This document shows, in pieces, positions 33,488 through 41,718 of a DNA stretch of 64,000 bases; within the stretch, counting starts at the first letter, position 1, and the number at the start of each line of letters is the position of its first letter. Origin of the DNA: Thaumarchaeota archaeon CSP1-1. GTDB lineage: Archaea > Thermoproteota > Nitrososphaeria > Nitrososphaerales > Nitrosopumilaceae. Below the pieces are notes generated by a model. It had not been told where the DNA came from. It made no database searches and saw nothing but the letters and a program-made list of their open reading frames with translations. The DNA is taken from the NCBI GenBank assembly GCA_001443365.1, contig LDXL01000004.1, positions 102,870 to 166,869 on the forward strand. The letters run 5' to 3'. The position numbers were made by a program, and so were the translations under genes.

Positions 33488-34366
33488 TTGAATACGCTTA
33501 GACAATTGCTGAAAAGCAAAAAACCACTAGTTATTCCAGGAGTGTTTGATGCAATTGGTGCTAAAATTGCCCAAAAGGCAGGGTTTGAGGCAATGTTTCA
33601 AACAGGGTATGGAACATCTGCTACACTTTTTGGGATGCCAGATTATGGCTTTATTGGTTCTACTGAAACTGTAGAAAATGCTCGTCGAATTTGTCGGGCA
33701 GTAAATGTTCCTGTAATAGTTGATGCAGATACAGGATATGGTAATGCTCTATCAGTATGGAAATTAGTTAGAGAGTTAGAGGCAGCAGGGGCATCAGGAA
33801 TGTTTCTAGAAGATCAAAGATGGCCAAAAAGATGTGGCCATATGAAAGGAAAAGAAGTGATAAGAAAAGAAGAGTATGCAGAAAAACTACAGGCTGCACT
33901 TGACGCAAGGAAAAGTGAGGATTTCATAATAGTATCAAGAACAGATGCAAGAGCCACAGAAGGTTTAGACAAAGCAATTGAGCGTGGATTATATTACAGA
34001 GAAATTGGTGCAGATGTAATTTTTGTAGAAGCTCCAGAGACAATTGGAGAAATGAAAAAGATTGGTAAATCAATCAAGGCACCACTTGTTGCCAATATGA
34101 TTGAAGGTGGAGCTACCCCAATTAGTTCAGCATCTACGTTACAAAAGATGGGATTTAAAATCATATTATATCCATTGTCAGTTCTCTTTGCAAATACATT
34201 TGCGTCACTTCAGATTTTAAAAGAGCTTAAAAAATCAGGTACAACTACCAAACTCAACAAAAAGCTGGTTAGTTTCGATGAATTCAATGATATTGTTGAA
34301 TTATCAAAATTTAGAAAATTAGAAAAGAGATATGGTACTTTAAACAAAAAGAAAAAATCCAGGTAA
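33488..34366 (+). CDS. isocitrate lyase / PEP mutase family enzyme (PrpB-like)
   Basis: A 292-residue TIM-barrel enzyme. The catalytic signature KRCGHMKGK matches isocitrate/2-methylisocitrate lyases, with VPVIVDADTGYGN (metal Asp loop), MFLEDQ and SRTDARATEG. Its length matches 2-methylisocitrate lyase (PrpB); oxaloacetate decarboxylase and 2,3-dimethylmalate lyase are alternatives. No methylcitrate synthase or dehydratase is adjacent, so the substrate is unclear. TTG start, 33 nt after the PadR stop; cotranscription is likely. Confidence 0.8.
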   Translation: MNTLRQLLKSKKPLVIPGVFDAIGAKIAQKAGFEAMFQTGYGTSATLFGMPDYGFIGSTETVENARRICRAVNVPVIVDADTGYGNALSVWKLVRELEAAGASGMFLEDQRWPKRCGHMKGKEVIRKEEYAEKLQAALDARKSEDFIIVSRTDARATEGLDKAIERGLYYREIGADVIFVEAPETIGEMKKIGKSIKAPLVANMIEGGATPISSASTLQKMGFKIILYPLSVLFANTFASLQILKELKKSGTTTKLNKKLVSFDEFNDIVELSKFRKLEKRYGTLNKKKKSR

Positions 34367-34371
34367 AGAGT

Positions 34372-34698
34372 TTATTTTCTCTTTACTTCGATTTCAATTG
34401 TGGATACGTTTCTTGTTTTACCGTCTTGTGACTCTAATGCTTCAGAGCCTAGTTTGATTTCTCCGATTTGATAACCAGCATTTTCTGTCTTTCTGGAAAT
34501 GATTTGCGAGACATCTACTGCTCGTCCAATGCTCATTCCTCTTGCCTTAATGCGAACGGCTGGTGAGTTTGCCAACTGAATTAGCGTAGAAGTAACATAC
34601 GCCATTAGTGGTTTCTTACCAATGAATACTGTGTCTCTGCTGACAGGAGACTGTTTACTTTCTGTAGTCATGGGAGGCTGTTTGCTTTCTGTAGTCAT
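34372..34698 (-). CDS. albA: Alba chromatin protein
   Basis: A 108-residue DNA/RNA-binding protein. Core motifs: VFIGKKPLMAYVTSTLIQLA (with the acetylatable Lys of Alba), RIKARGMSIGRAVDVSQI, and GEIKLGSEAL. The N-terminus has a near-perfect tandem repeat of MTTESKQPP / MTTESKQSP, so a second ATG lies at 34671. A TTTAAATTA element about 26 nt upstream supports the first ATG. Converges closely with the isocitrate-lyase-like gene. Confidence 0.92.
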   Translation of the reverse strand: MTTESKQPPMTTESKQSPVSRDTVFIGKKPLMAYVTSTLIQLANSPAVRIKARGMSIGRAVDVSQIISRKTENAGYQIGEIKLGSEALESQDGKTRNVSTIEIEVKRK

Positions 34699-34803
34699 AG
34701 GAAATTGATAAAGTCACGATAATTTAAATCTAAGATCGATCAAATCGCTCAAAACATGGATTTAGTGAAAATTTTTACTCTCAAGACTCATTATTGATTG
34801 AAT

Positions 34804-35352
34804 ATGTCAGATGAGAAAGTTAGTAAGATTTTTGAATCAGGTACAAAGGAAGAAAAAATTTATGCTTTAGAATCTTTTGTAAATACCAATGATCCTCTAA
34901 CAATAAACAAGATAATTTCTAAATTAGATGACTCTGATATTGAGGTAAGAGGCGAGGCATTTAGCTCCCTTGTTCTTAATGAAAATAACATCTCAAATCT
35001 GTTGATTCAAAATCTAAATTCAGAAAGTAAAAACATCAGGGGGTATGCTGCACTTGTTCTTGCCAATCGTAGAAACTCTGATGCTATTTCAGCAATAACT
35101 AATCTTACAAAAGATCAAAGTGGAATGGTAAGGGCGTGCGCGTTAGGAGCTTTAGGATATCTTAAAGCAAAACAATCCAGCAAAGAGATTCATGAGTGTT
35201 TTTTGGATTCAAATTTAGAAGTAAAAAAATGTGCCTTAAAGGCTGCAATTGACATTGGAGATAAAATATCTAACGAAGAAATCAAAGAGTTGTCAATGGA
35301 AAATGATCCTGAAATAGAAAAATTGCTAGGTCAAGCAAGAGTGAATTCTTAA
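34804..35352 (+). CDS. HEAT-repeat protein
   Basis: A 182-residue all-helical protein with about four to five PBS-lyase/HEAT-like repeats of roughly 30 residues (SDIEVRGEAFSSLVLNE, ESKNIRGYAALVLANR, QSGMVRACALGALGYL, SNLEVKKCALKAAIDI). Such proteins mediate protein interactions; no enzymatic motif. Start ATG 34804 is preferred over TTG 34798. It ends 3 nt from the convergent FNR paralogue. Confidence 0.8.
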   Translation: MSDEKVSKIFESGTKEEKIYALESFVNTNDPLTINKIISKLDDSDIEVRGEAFSSLVLNENNISNLLIQNLNSESKNIRGYAALVLANRRNSDAISAITNLTKDQSGMVRACALGALGYLKAKQSSKEIHECFLDSNLEVKKCALKAAIDIGDKISNEEIKELSMENDPEIEKLLGQARVNS

Positions 35353-35355
35353 CGT

Positions 35356-36201
35356 TTAACCGTATGATTCGTATTTTACTTCAAAGCTTCCGTTTTCACG
35401 CTTATCATGTTGTGTGACAAAGCCGCTTGGTTTCATAAAGTCCATTACTCCGTCAATTGTTCCTTGCCAACCACATACGTAAAAAATTGTATTGTCCTTG
35501 GTAATTTTATCTCCGATTAGTTCCTCTAGTGGTGAAAAGCCCCCATCTTTAGGTCTCAAAAATGTCTCTACTCTTCCTGTTTGACCTCCCCAAGATCTGT
35601 TAAACCATTCTTGTGGACGACTGATAGAAGCTCTGTATTTAAAATTCCACTTATCTTTTCCTCTATCAAGGCTATCATCTTCTAAATCAGTAAGCAGGTC
35701 CTTGTAACTGAGCTCATCTACATAACTTGCGCCATGGAGAACGATAATTTCTCTTTTATCGCCTACAGCATGTAGGTGTTGAGCAAAGCTAACAAATGGG
35801 GCAAGTCCTGTACCACCACCGATACAGACAATTCTTCTTTCATCTTTACTTCCATCTGGTAATTTTTCATTTATTGAAAGAGCCGAACCTGTTGGTTTTA
35901 TCCAACTAATCTCATCACCGACTTTAGCATTGAATAATTGTGTTGTTAAACGACCAGGAATAGGTTTTCGTACCCATCTAATGACAAGTTCGATATACTT
36001 TCTGTTTTCAGGATGAGAAGCAATAGAATAGGCTCTTCTGACTATCTTGTTGTCTTCAGTTGGATTTGGCAAACCAATTGTAATGAATTGACCTGCTTGG
36101 TATTCTGGTACAATGCCATCATTTGGAACTAGTCTCATTATAACCAAGTCTTCTTTGAGTAATTGAACATAAGTAATGGTAGCTTTGTTATCTACGACCA
36201 C
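35356..36201 (-). CDS. ferredoxin-NADP reductase-like flavoprotein (paralogue 2)
   Basis: A 281-residue FNR-family protein collinear with the one at 20790-21635: RRAYSIASHPENRKY (FAD), CIGGGTGLAPFVSFAQHLHA (NADP), FYVCGWQGTIDGVMDF, and the same KYESYG end. Starts with GTG at 36201 (MVVDNKATITYVQ), 27 nt from TTAAATAT on the minus strand. An inverted repeat GTTAAA-TG-TTTAAC lies just upstream of the TATA (36238-36251). Loss of any intervening differences in cofactor residues could not be judged. Probably a functionally specialised duplicate. Confidence 0.85.
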   Translation of the reverse strand: MVVDNKATITYVQLLKEDLVIMRLVPNDGIVPEYQAGQFITIGLPNPTEDNKIVRRAYSIASHPENRKYIELVIRWVRKPIPGRLTTQLFNAKVGDEISWIKPTGSALSINEKLPDGSKDERRIVCIGGGTGLAPFVSFAQHLHAVGDKREIIVLHGASYVDELSYKDLLTDLEDDSLDRGKDKWNFKYRASISRPQEWFNRSWGGQTGRVETFLRPKDGGFSPLEELIGDKITKDNTIFYVCGWQGTIDGVMDFMKPSGFVTQHDKRENGSFEVKYESYG

Positions 36202-36237
36202 TCGATAAGTGGAGCCAGTAGTGGTTAAATATCTTCT

Positions 36238-36251
36238 GTTAAATGTTTAAC
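36238..36251. promoter_or_regulatory. inverted repeat upstream of the FNR paralogue 2 promoter
   Basis: GTTAAA-TG-TTTAAC, two 6-bp arms around a 2-bp spacer, lies just upstream (on the minus strand) of the TATA-like TTAAATAT (36225-36232). Related TTAACG words recur nearby (about 36247-36252 and 36274-36281). A regulator site is plausible; AT-rich chance repeats are the alternative. Confidence 0.35.
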
Positions 36252-36330
36252 GAATATTTTCAAACATCCGCTAAACGTTAATAGCCATTTGTAAAAGTCT
36301 TAAGCGGTCAGAATTTAGTTCTGAAAACTT

Positions 36331-36404
36331 GGGCCGGTCGTCTAGACTGGTAGGATACGCCCTTGGCATGGGTGAGATCGAGGGTTCAAATCCCTCCCGG
36401 TCCA
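36331..36404 (+). tRNA. tRNA-Ala(GGC)
   Basis: Acceptor GGGCCGG pairs with CCGGTCC and contains the alanine identity pair G3-T70 (G-U). Anticodon stem CGCCC/GGGTG with loop TTGGCAT gives GGC. T arm GAGGG-TTCAAAT-CCCTC; A73. No intron, no encoded CCA. Confidence 0.94.
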
Positions 36405-36451
36405 TTTCCTTATTTCTAAAAAAATAATACCAAACACTTCTGCCATACATT

Positions 36452-36525
36452 GGGGACGTAGGTTAGCTTGGTGGACTGCCAGCCTCGGGTGCTGGATGTC
36501 ATGGGTTCAAATCCCATCGTCCCCA
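36452..36525 (+). tRNA. tRNA-Pro(CGG)
   Basis: Acceptor GGGGACG/CGTCCCC with A73; anticodon stem CCAGC/GCTGG with loop CTCGGGT gives CGG; T arm ATGGG-TTCAAAT-CCCAT. 47 nt after tRNA-Ala on the same strand, so the two may share a transcript. No intron. Confidence 0.94.
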
Positions 36526-36574
36526 CATTAAATTTGAGTTAATTGAAATAGGACAAATTAATGAGATATTTCAA

Positions 36575-37177
36575 TTGACAGTTTCTATCTATCTTGCACA
36601 CCTTAATCCAGTTACAAATGCACATGTAGAAATTATTGAAGAATTAAAAAAAGAATCTAATGTTATGGTAATGCCTGTAATATTTCTCAAAAATGACATT
36701 GAAATTAACAGTGGTAGCTTTCCATTTAGGTTTGAAATCAGAAAGAAAATGCTTGAAGCTGTATTTGGAAGTTCAATTGAAGTTTCTAAAAATTATACAT
36801 TCCGAGCACCTTTTTGGAGATATCTTCCACCACTATTATCACCAGTATCGTGGGGACTAAGAAAACAAATTCTAGAAGGCGTTCCAAAAGACTATTTTAC
36901 ATATACAGGTGACAAAGCAGAAGGCATTATGCTCAAAATTTATCGTCTTAATCCAAAAATAGGTGTACGAAAAAGTGTTTCAGCTTCCTCAGTGAAAAAT
37001 AAATTGTATGATTCAGCTAGAGGAAAAAACACAACATGGAAAGATGATATACCATCCAAAGTGGTAGAAATAATAAAACAACATTGGGATGTGGTTGAAA
37101 AATATGCAAATGTAGAAGATGAGACTACGAGAATTGCTGGCATGAAGTTTCCTAAAGATGGTTATTGGTCCAAATAG
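36575..37177 (+). CDS. nucleotidyltransferase-like protein (NMNAT / cytidylyltransferase superfamily)
   Basis: A 200-residue protein with an N-terminal YLAHLNPVTNAHVEII segment resembling the (H/T)xGH-type signature of the HIGH superfamily (here H-x-N-P-V-T-N-A-H), and a C-terminal KSVSASSVKNKL like the ISSTxIR motif. These suggest nucleotidyl transfer, e.g. a pantetheine-phosphate or NMN adenylyltransferase relative, but the N-terminal motif is not canonical. TTG start at 36575; no operon partner. Confidence 0.5.
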   Translation: MTVSIYLAHLNPVTNAHVEIIEELKKESNVMVMPVIFLKNDIEINSGSFPFRFEIRKKMLEAVFGSSIEVSKNYTFRAPFWRYLPPLLSPVSWGLRKQILEGVPKDYFTYTGDKAEGIMLKIYRLNPKIGVRKSVSASSVKNKLYDSARGKNTTWKDDIPSKVVEIIKQHWDVVEKYANVEDETTRIAGMKFPKDGYWSK

Positions 37178-37250
37178 ATAATTGGTGAACTATTTTTTGA
37201 TGCTATAATTAGTTGGAAATGATTTTTTAGGAATGTAAGTGATTAATTAG

Positions 37251-37943
37251 TTAACTAAGTTTTGTTGTTTCGCTTTTTTTATTTTTTATTACCAATTCAA
37301 TAATCAACCCTGCAACAACAACAAGTAAAACGATGACAAGAGACCATAGAATATCAAATGATGGTTCACCTGTAGTAATAGTTGTAGTTCCTGATATTTC
37401 CAAAGATTCAGGAGCAGGAACTGCCTTTTGCATCATAGATGTTTCTTCCGATCCCGGCATTGCTAATTCTTCTTCCATTGCTATAGGAATCTGTGAATTT
37501 TTTTGAATAAACTGAGAAGAAAACCATGCTGCAACACTAACTGCCCCTAATGTTGCTAATCTATGAATTCTTGAAAATGAATTAAATAATGATTTGCTTG
37601 TTTTAGCTGATTTTGACATTTCAGAAGGCAAAATTACAATTGCAAATTTGTCAACAGTATAAAATTTCATATCGTGAGACTTGGTGTTTTTTCCAACATT
37701 TGTAATTTTTATCACGTCAGATTCCTGCATCTTTTTTAGATGATAAATAACAAGCGGTAGAGACACACCTATTTTTTGTGAGATTTGGTTTGCTGTTAGG
37801 GATTGATTGAATAATAATTTCAGAATTTTTCTGCTAGAATCAGAACTAAGAATCTCACCGACAGCTTTTATTTTTTCATCTTCTGTAGATAAAATTTCTA
37901 CTTTATCAGATATTGCAAGAGTTTCGTCTTCATTTTCACTCAT
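37251..37943 (-). CDS. membrane-anchored winged-helix (ArsR-like) regulator
   Basis: A 230-residue protein. The N-terminal winged-helix domain (ILKLLFNQSLTANQISQKIG, SLPLVIYHLKKMQESDVIKI) is followed by a linker, a short hydrophobic segment (LATLGAVSVAAWFSSQF) and a strong C-terminal membrane helix (ILWSLVIVLLVVVAGLIIELVI). The HTH is at the N-terminus, so DNA binding is probably at the membrane surface. This architecture is recurrent in Thaumarchaeota. It diverges from the secreted SIMPL protein gene (87 nt), a possible target. Confidence 0.75.
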   Translation of the reverse strand: MSENEDETLAISDKVEILSTEDEKIKAVGEILSSDSSRKILKLLFNQSLTANQISQKIGVSLPLVIYHLKKMQESDVIKITNVGKNTKSHDMKFYTVDKFAIVILPSEMSKSAKTSKSLFNSFSRIHRLATLGAVSVAAWFSSQFIQKNSQIPIAMEEELAMPGSEETSMMQKAVPAPESLEISGTTTITTGEPSFDILWSLVIVLLVVVAGLIIELVIKNKKSETTKLS

Positions 37944-38030
37944 GAAATATGTCTTTGATCAGATTGTATTATTAAGATTACTGGTTAAATCGTAATTAAT
38001 CAAACCTTATTTTCAAATCCCGCTATCATC

Positions 38031-38816
38031 ATGACAATGAAAAGTTCAAAACTATTCATAATTGCTGTACTTGCAGTAATTGCAATTTCAGTAACTGTTG
38101 TATCTGTCTTTTCAGAAGCTGAGGCACAAGAGGTGACTTCACCTTTATCTGAAAATACAATCTCAGTGACTGGTACAGCAACAACAAAAACAGAGCCTGA
38201 TCTACTTCATATCCAATTTGGAGTAGAAATACAAGAAAAGACGGCAAAGGAAGCACTTGAGGCAAATTCACAACTAATGAATTCAATAGTTGAAGCTATC
38301 AAGAAAGTAGGAATTGAAGACTCGGAAATCAATACGTCCTCTCTGAACATCTATCCCATATACGACCAGTATGAAGATCCACTGACAAAAAAATATACAC
38401 AAGAGCTAATAGGCTACCGAGTTTCCAACATTCTAAGTGTAGAAACCAAAAAACTTGATCTTGCAGCATCAATAATCGATAATGCAGTAGGTGCTGGAGT
38501 AAATAGAGTTGACAATGTGTACTTTACACTTTCTCCAGATACACATCGTAAAATCAAAGATGAACTACTGGCAGATGCAATAAGTAACGCAAAATCAAAG
38601 GCAGAAAAAGCACTATTGCCACTTGACCACTCTATCATAGGCGTAAAAACTGTGTCATTATCAGAGTTTTCAATGCCATACCCAACTCCTGTATTTCGAG
38701 CCGAAGCTGCAATGTATGAAGAATCATTTGCCCTTAAAGCCCAAACACCAATATTTACTTCTGATCAAGATGTAAGCGCTACTGCAAGTGTAGTGTTCAT
38801 CATTGGAAGTAAATAA
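38031..38816 (+). CDS. secreted/periplasmic SIMPL-domain (DUF541) protein
   Basis: A 261-residue protein with a signal peptide (residues 4-33, hydrophobic FIIAVLAVIAISVTVVSVF then AEAQ) and the SIMPL domain: NTISVTGTATTKTEPDLLHI, GIEDSEINTSSLNIYPIYD, YRVSNILSVETKKLDLAASI, and the terminal TASVVFIIGSK. DUF541 proteins are periplasmic or cell-surface proteins of unclear function, some interacting with kinases or involved in oxidative stress. Good leader and domain match; no enzyme motif. Confidence 0.88.
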   Translation: MTMKSSKLFIIAVLAVIAISVTVVSVFSEAEAQEVTSPLSENTISVTGTATTKTEPDLLHIQFGVEIQEKTAKEALEANSQLMNSIVEAIKKVGIEDSEINTSSLNIYPIYDQYEDPLTKKYTQELIGYRVSNILSVETKKLDLAASIIDNAVGAGVNRVDNVYFTLSPDTHRKIKDELLADAISNAKSKAEKALLPLDHSIIGVKTVSLSEFSMPYPTPVFRAEAAMYEESFALKAQTPIFTSDQDVSATASVVFIIGSK

Positions 38817-38884
38817 CTCCCTTTTTATTTTTAGACACAGATTTAACTATAATCTTAATTATAGATGGTTTATCATCATTTTCT

Positions 38885-39802
38885 GTGAAATTTCCTCTTT
38901 CAAAGTTTGTTTGGTTTGATGGCAAATATGTTACATTAGATAAAGCAAAAGTTCCCGTTACAACCCATGCAATTCACTATGGAACGTCGATTTTTGAAGG
39001 AATACGGGCTTACTGGAATTCAAAAAATCTCTTCTTGTTCAGACTAGAAGATCATATGAAGAGGTTCAGAAATTCTGGAAAATTTTACTCTATTTCTTTG
39101 AATTTTACAAATAAGCAGATTGAAAATGCGATTATCAATTTATGCAAAAAAAATAATATGAAAAAAACCTGCTATATTAGACCATTTTATTTTGTTGGAG
39201 ATTATGGAATTAATCTTCATGTGACTGAAAAAGCGCCAACTAATGTTGCAATCTTTATGTTTCCTTTTGGAGATTTATTTAACAAAAAGGGGATAACTGC
39301 GGGAGTATCTTCATGGAGAAAATTCAGCGTTTCGTCAACTCCACCTCAGGCAAAAATGGGCGGAAACTACCTAAATTCAATATTGGCTACACAAGAGGCA
39401 AAACGAAATGGATACGATGAAGCAATTCTATTAGATAAACTGGGAAATGTAAGTGAAGCACCAGGAGAAAATATTTTCATTGTAAAAGATGATGAGATAA
39501 TCACTCCACCTCTTAGCTCCTCAGCATTAGCCGGAATTACAAGAGATTCCATATTCGAATTAGCCAAAGATAGAGGCTATAAGGTAGTGATAAGAGAAAT
39601 TACAAGAAGTGAATTATACATAGCCGATGAAGTTTTTCTTTCAGGAACTGCTGCAGAAATAACTCCAATAATTAGAATTGATCAAAATATCATAGGAAAT
39701 GGAAAGGTAGGAATCATAACAAGTGAGCTAACATCAGATTATACAGACGTTGTTATGAACAGAAACAAAAAATATTCAGAATGGTTAACTCCGGTGTATT
39801 AG
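38885..39802 (+). CDS. ilvE: branched-chain amino acid aminotransferase
   Basis: PLP fold-type IV transaminase, 305 residues. FVWFDGKYVTLDKAKVPVTT and HYGTSIFEGIRAYW start the domain, QAKMGGNYLNSILATQEAKR holds the small domain core with the PLP lysine, and EAPGENIFIV carries the family E-x-x-x-N-x-F motif. GTG start. It leads a plus-strand run ilvE, oxidoreductase, Trm112-like, acyltransferase with 1-6 nt gaps, so they form one operon. Confidence 0.93.
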   Translation: MKFPLSKFVWFDGKYVTLDKAKVPVTTHAIHYGTSIFEGIRAYWNSKNLFLFRLEDHMKRFRNSGKFYSISLNFTNKQIENAIINLCKKNNMKKTCYIRPFYFVGDYGINLHVTEKAPTNVAIFMFPFGDLFNKKGITAGVSSWRKFSVSSTPPQAKMGGNYLNSILATQEAKRNGYDEAILLDKLGNVSEAPGENIFIVKDDEIITPPLSSSALAGITRDSIFELAKDRGYKVVIREITRSELYIADEVFLSGTAAEITPIIRIDQNIIGNGKVGIITSELTSDYTDVVMNRNKKYSEWLTPVY

Positions 39803-39803
39803 A

Positions 39804-40739
39804 ATGAAAGTTGCTCAGATAGGAACAGGTGGCTGGGGTAAAAACCATACGAGAATTCTATCACAGTTAGGAGTACTCAGCGCTGTCTGTGATGCAAACA
39901 AAGAAAGGAGTAAAGAATATGCTGAGAAATACTCTGTTAGCAGTTATGATTCTGTTGATGCATTATTAGATTCAGAAAAGTTTGATGCAGCGTTTATCTG
40001 TACTCCAACTTCCACTCACTCACAAATTGCAACTCAACTTATACAAAAAAAGAAAAATGTGTTTATTGAAAAACCTTTAACTTATCATTCTGAAGAAGGT
40101 GAAGATCTACTTGAGCTTGCAAAGAAAAACAATGTGTTAATGACCTGTGGATATATTGAGAGGTTTAATCCAGCAGTAGGCTTGGTAAAAGATTATGTGA
40201 AATCAAAAAAATATGGTGAACTTGTGATGCTTGAATTTCACCGCGAAAATAGAATGCCACTTCACATTAAAGATGTTGGAATAATTTATGATACATCAGT
40301 TCATGATATAGACACTGCAATGTGGCTTTTTGATGATACACCTCAGGTGGTTTTTGCAAGAGCTGGAAGCATCAAGCACAAATACGAAGATTTTGCAACC
40401 ATAATGTTAGGCTTTAAGGATAACAAAGTAGCTATAATTTCCTCAAACTGGATCACACCAACAAGAGTAAGAAACTTTAATGCAGTTTGTACAGAGGGAA
40501 TAATATCGGCAGATTTTATTTCACAGGGGATAAGAATTGAAACTGATAAGGATACTGAAATTCCTAGGAATGAAAAACAAGAGCCTTTACTATTAGAAAT
40601 ACAGAATTTTCTTGGTGCCATAGAAGGGAAAAATGAGTTAAGAGTAAAACCAGAACAAGCAGTAAATGTTACAAAGATTGCTGAAGCATCACTTTTATCT
40701 AGCCAAAAGGGTACACCAATTTATCTCGAGTTACAATGA
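39804..40739 (+). CDS. Gfo/Idh/MocA-family oxidoreductase
   Basis: A 311-residue NAD(P)-dependent oxidoreductase: Rossmann VAQIGTGGWGKNHTRIL, FICTPTSTHSQIATQLI, and the catalytic FIEKPLT (E-K-P) motif. Together with the hexapeptide acyltransferase at 41012 it resembles the WlbA/WlbB pairs that oxidise and acetylate UDP-amino-sugar acids. The exact sugar cannot be deduced. One nucleotide separates it from ilvE; it overlaps the next gene by 4 bp. Confidence 0.87.
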   Translation: MKVAQIGTGGWGKNHTRILSQLGVLSAVCDANKERSKEYAEKYSVSSYDSVDALLDSEKFDAAFICTPTSTHSQIATQLIQKKKNVFIEKPLTYHSEEGEDLLELAKKNNVLMTCGYIERFNPAVGLVKDYVKSKKYGELVMLEFHRENRMPLHIKDVGIIYDTSVHDIDTAMWLFDDTPQVVFARAGSIKHKYEDFATIMLGFKDNKVAIISSNWITPTRVRNFNAVCTEGIISADFISQGIRIETDKDTEIPRNEKQEPLLLEIQNFLGAIEGKNELRVKPEQAVNVTKIAEASLLSSQKGTPIYLELQ

Positions 40740-41005
40740 ATAAAAAAATGATGAATATTCTTGCTTGTCCTATTGACAAACATTTTCCACTTGAAATTTT
40801 TGAATCTAAGATGAAAGATGATGTAGTAGTTGAGGGTGCGTTATATTGTACTGATTGTTCTAGGTTTTATCCAATAATTGAAGAAATTCCAATAATGCTT
40901 CCTGATGAATTAAGAGATAAAAAACAAGATATAGATTTTCTGAACAACAATCAAGAAAAATTACCTGAAAAAATAATTAAACAAGCTTCTCCATGGCATT
41001 TATGA
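40736..41005 (+). CDS. Trm112-like zinc protein
   Basis: An 89-residue protein with two CxxC-type pairs (LACPIDK and LYCTDCSRFYPIIEEIP), the Trm112p/DUF951 fold pattern. Trm112 in archaea activates RNA and protein methyltransferases; the typical C-terminal half is shorter here. It lies in a sugar-modification operon rather than with a methyltransferase, which is unexpected. Overlaps the oxidoreductase stop by 4 bp, and is followed by the acyltransferase after 6 nt. Confidence 0.8.
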   Translation: MNKKMMNILACPIDKHFPLEIFESKMKDDVVVEGALYCTDCSRFYPIIEEIPIMLPDELRDKKQDIDFLNNNQEKLPEKIIKQASPWHL

Positions 41006-41011
41006 GACATT

Positions 41012-41488
41012 TTGGTTACTAATTTTATATCCAATAAAGCAAAGATTGGAAAAAATGTAAAGATATGGCATTTTACATATGTTGGCGATGATACTGAAAT
41101 TGGAGATAATGTAAAAATTGGTTCGCTTGTTCATATTGATTACAATGTAAAGATTGGTGATAACTCTATGATAGAAGGAGCAGTTTACATCCCACCACTA
41201 TCCCGAATAGGTAAAAATGTCTTCATTGGTCCTGCAGCTGCTCTGACAAATGACCCTTATCCCCCCAGCGGAAAAATGATTGGAGTTACTATTGAGGATG
41301 GAGCAATTATTGGATCACGTGCTGTCATAAAAGCTGGGGTCACTGTAGGCAAAAACAGTGTGGTTGCGATGGGAGCTGTAGTTACAAAAAATGTTCGGGC
41401 TAACACAGTTGTAGTAGGTGCTCCAGCTAAAGAAAAATACTCTAGAGACGAATATGACAAAAAACAAAAACAGTGGATTGCTAGCTAA
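41012..41488 (+). CDS. hexapeptide-repeat N-acetyltransferase (WlbB/WbpD-like)
   Basis: A 158-residue left-handed beta-helix protein with many I-G-x-x-V-x-I-type hexapeptides (KIGKNVKI, EIGDNVKIG, KIGDNSMIEG, RIGKNVFIG, IIGSRAVIKA) and the C-terminal VVVGAPAKEKY. A VYIPPLSRIG segment and DPYPP loop are as in UDP-sugar N-acetyltransferases. Starts with TTG; ends 4 bp into the convergent small membrane gene. Likely forms acetamido sugars for cell-surface glycans. Confidence 0.88.
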   Translation: MVTNFISNKAKIGKNVKIWHFTYVGDDTEIGDNVKIGSLVHIDYNVKIGDNSMIEGAVYIPPLSRIGKNVFIGPAAALTNDPYPPSGKMIGVTIEDGAIIGSRAVIKAGVTVGKNSVVAMGAVVTKNVRANTVVVGAPAKEKYSRDEYDKKQKQWIAS

Positions 41489-41718
41489 ACCTTAAGCTGA
41501 GAACGGAAGATCCAATTCTTAACCTTTGATAAAATAAAAATCCATGCCACTACCAATCCAATTGATACTACGGCCTTTATTGCAGAAGAAATTATTAAAT
41601 CAAATTCACTATATCCAGATATTTCAATAGGTGCTAGAATGAGTACAGATATTCCTCCACCAATGATAATTAAAATCCACATTGCAAAAATAAATACAAA
41701 AATCGATGAACCACTCAA
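41485..41718 (-). CDS. small two-TM membrane protein
   Basis: A 77-residue membrane protein with two hydrophobic segments (residues 5-28 and 46-64) and a basic C-terminus (KVKNWIFRSQLKV). No family recognised. Its start overlaps the stop of the GlcNAc-phosphotransferase gene by 4 bp, suggesting a partner or accessory role. Conservation was not checked. Confidence 0.65.
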   Translation of the reverse strand: MSGSSIFVFIFAMWILIIIGGGISVLILAPIEISGYSEFDLIISSAIKAVVSIGLVVAWIFILSKVKNWIFRSQLKV

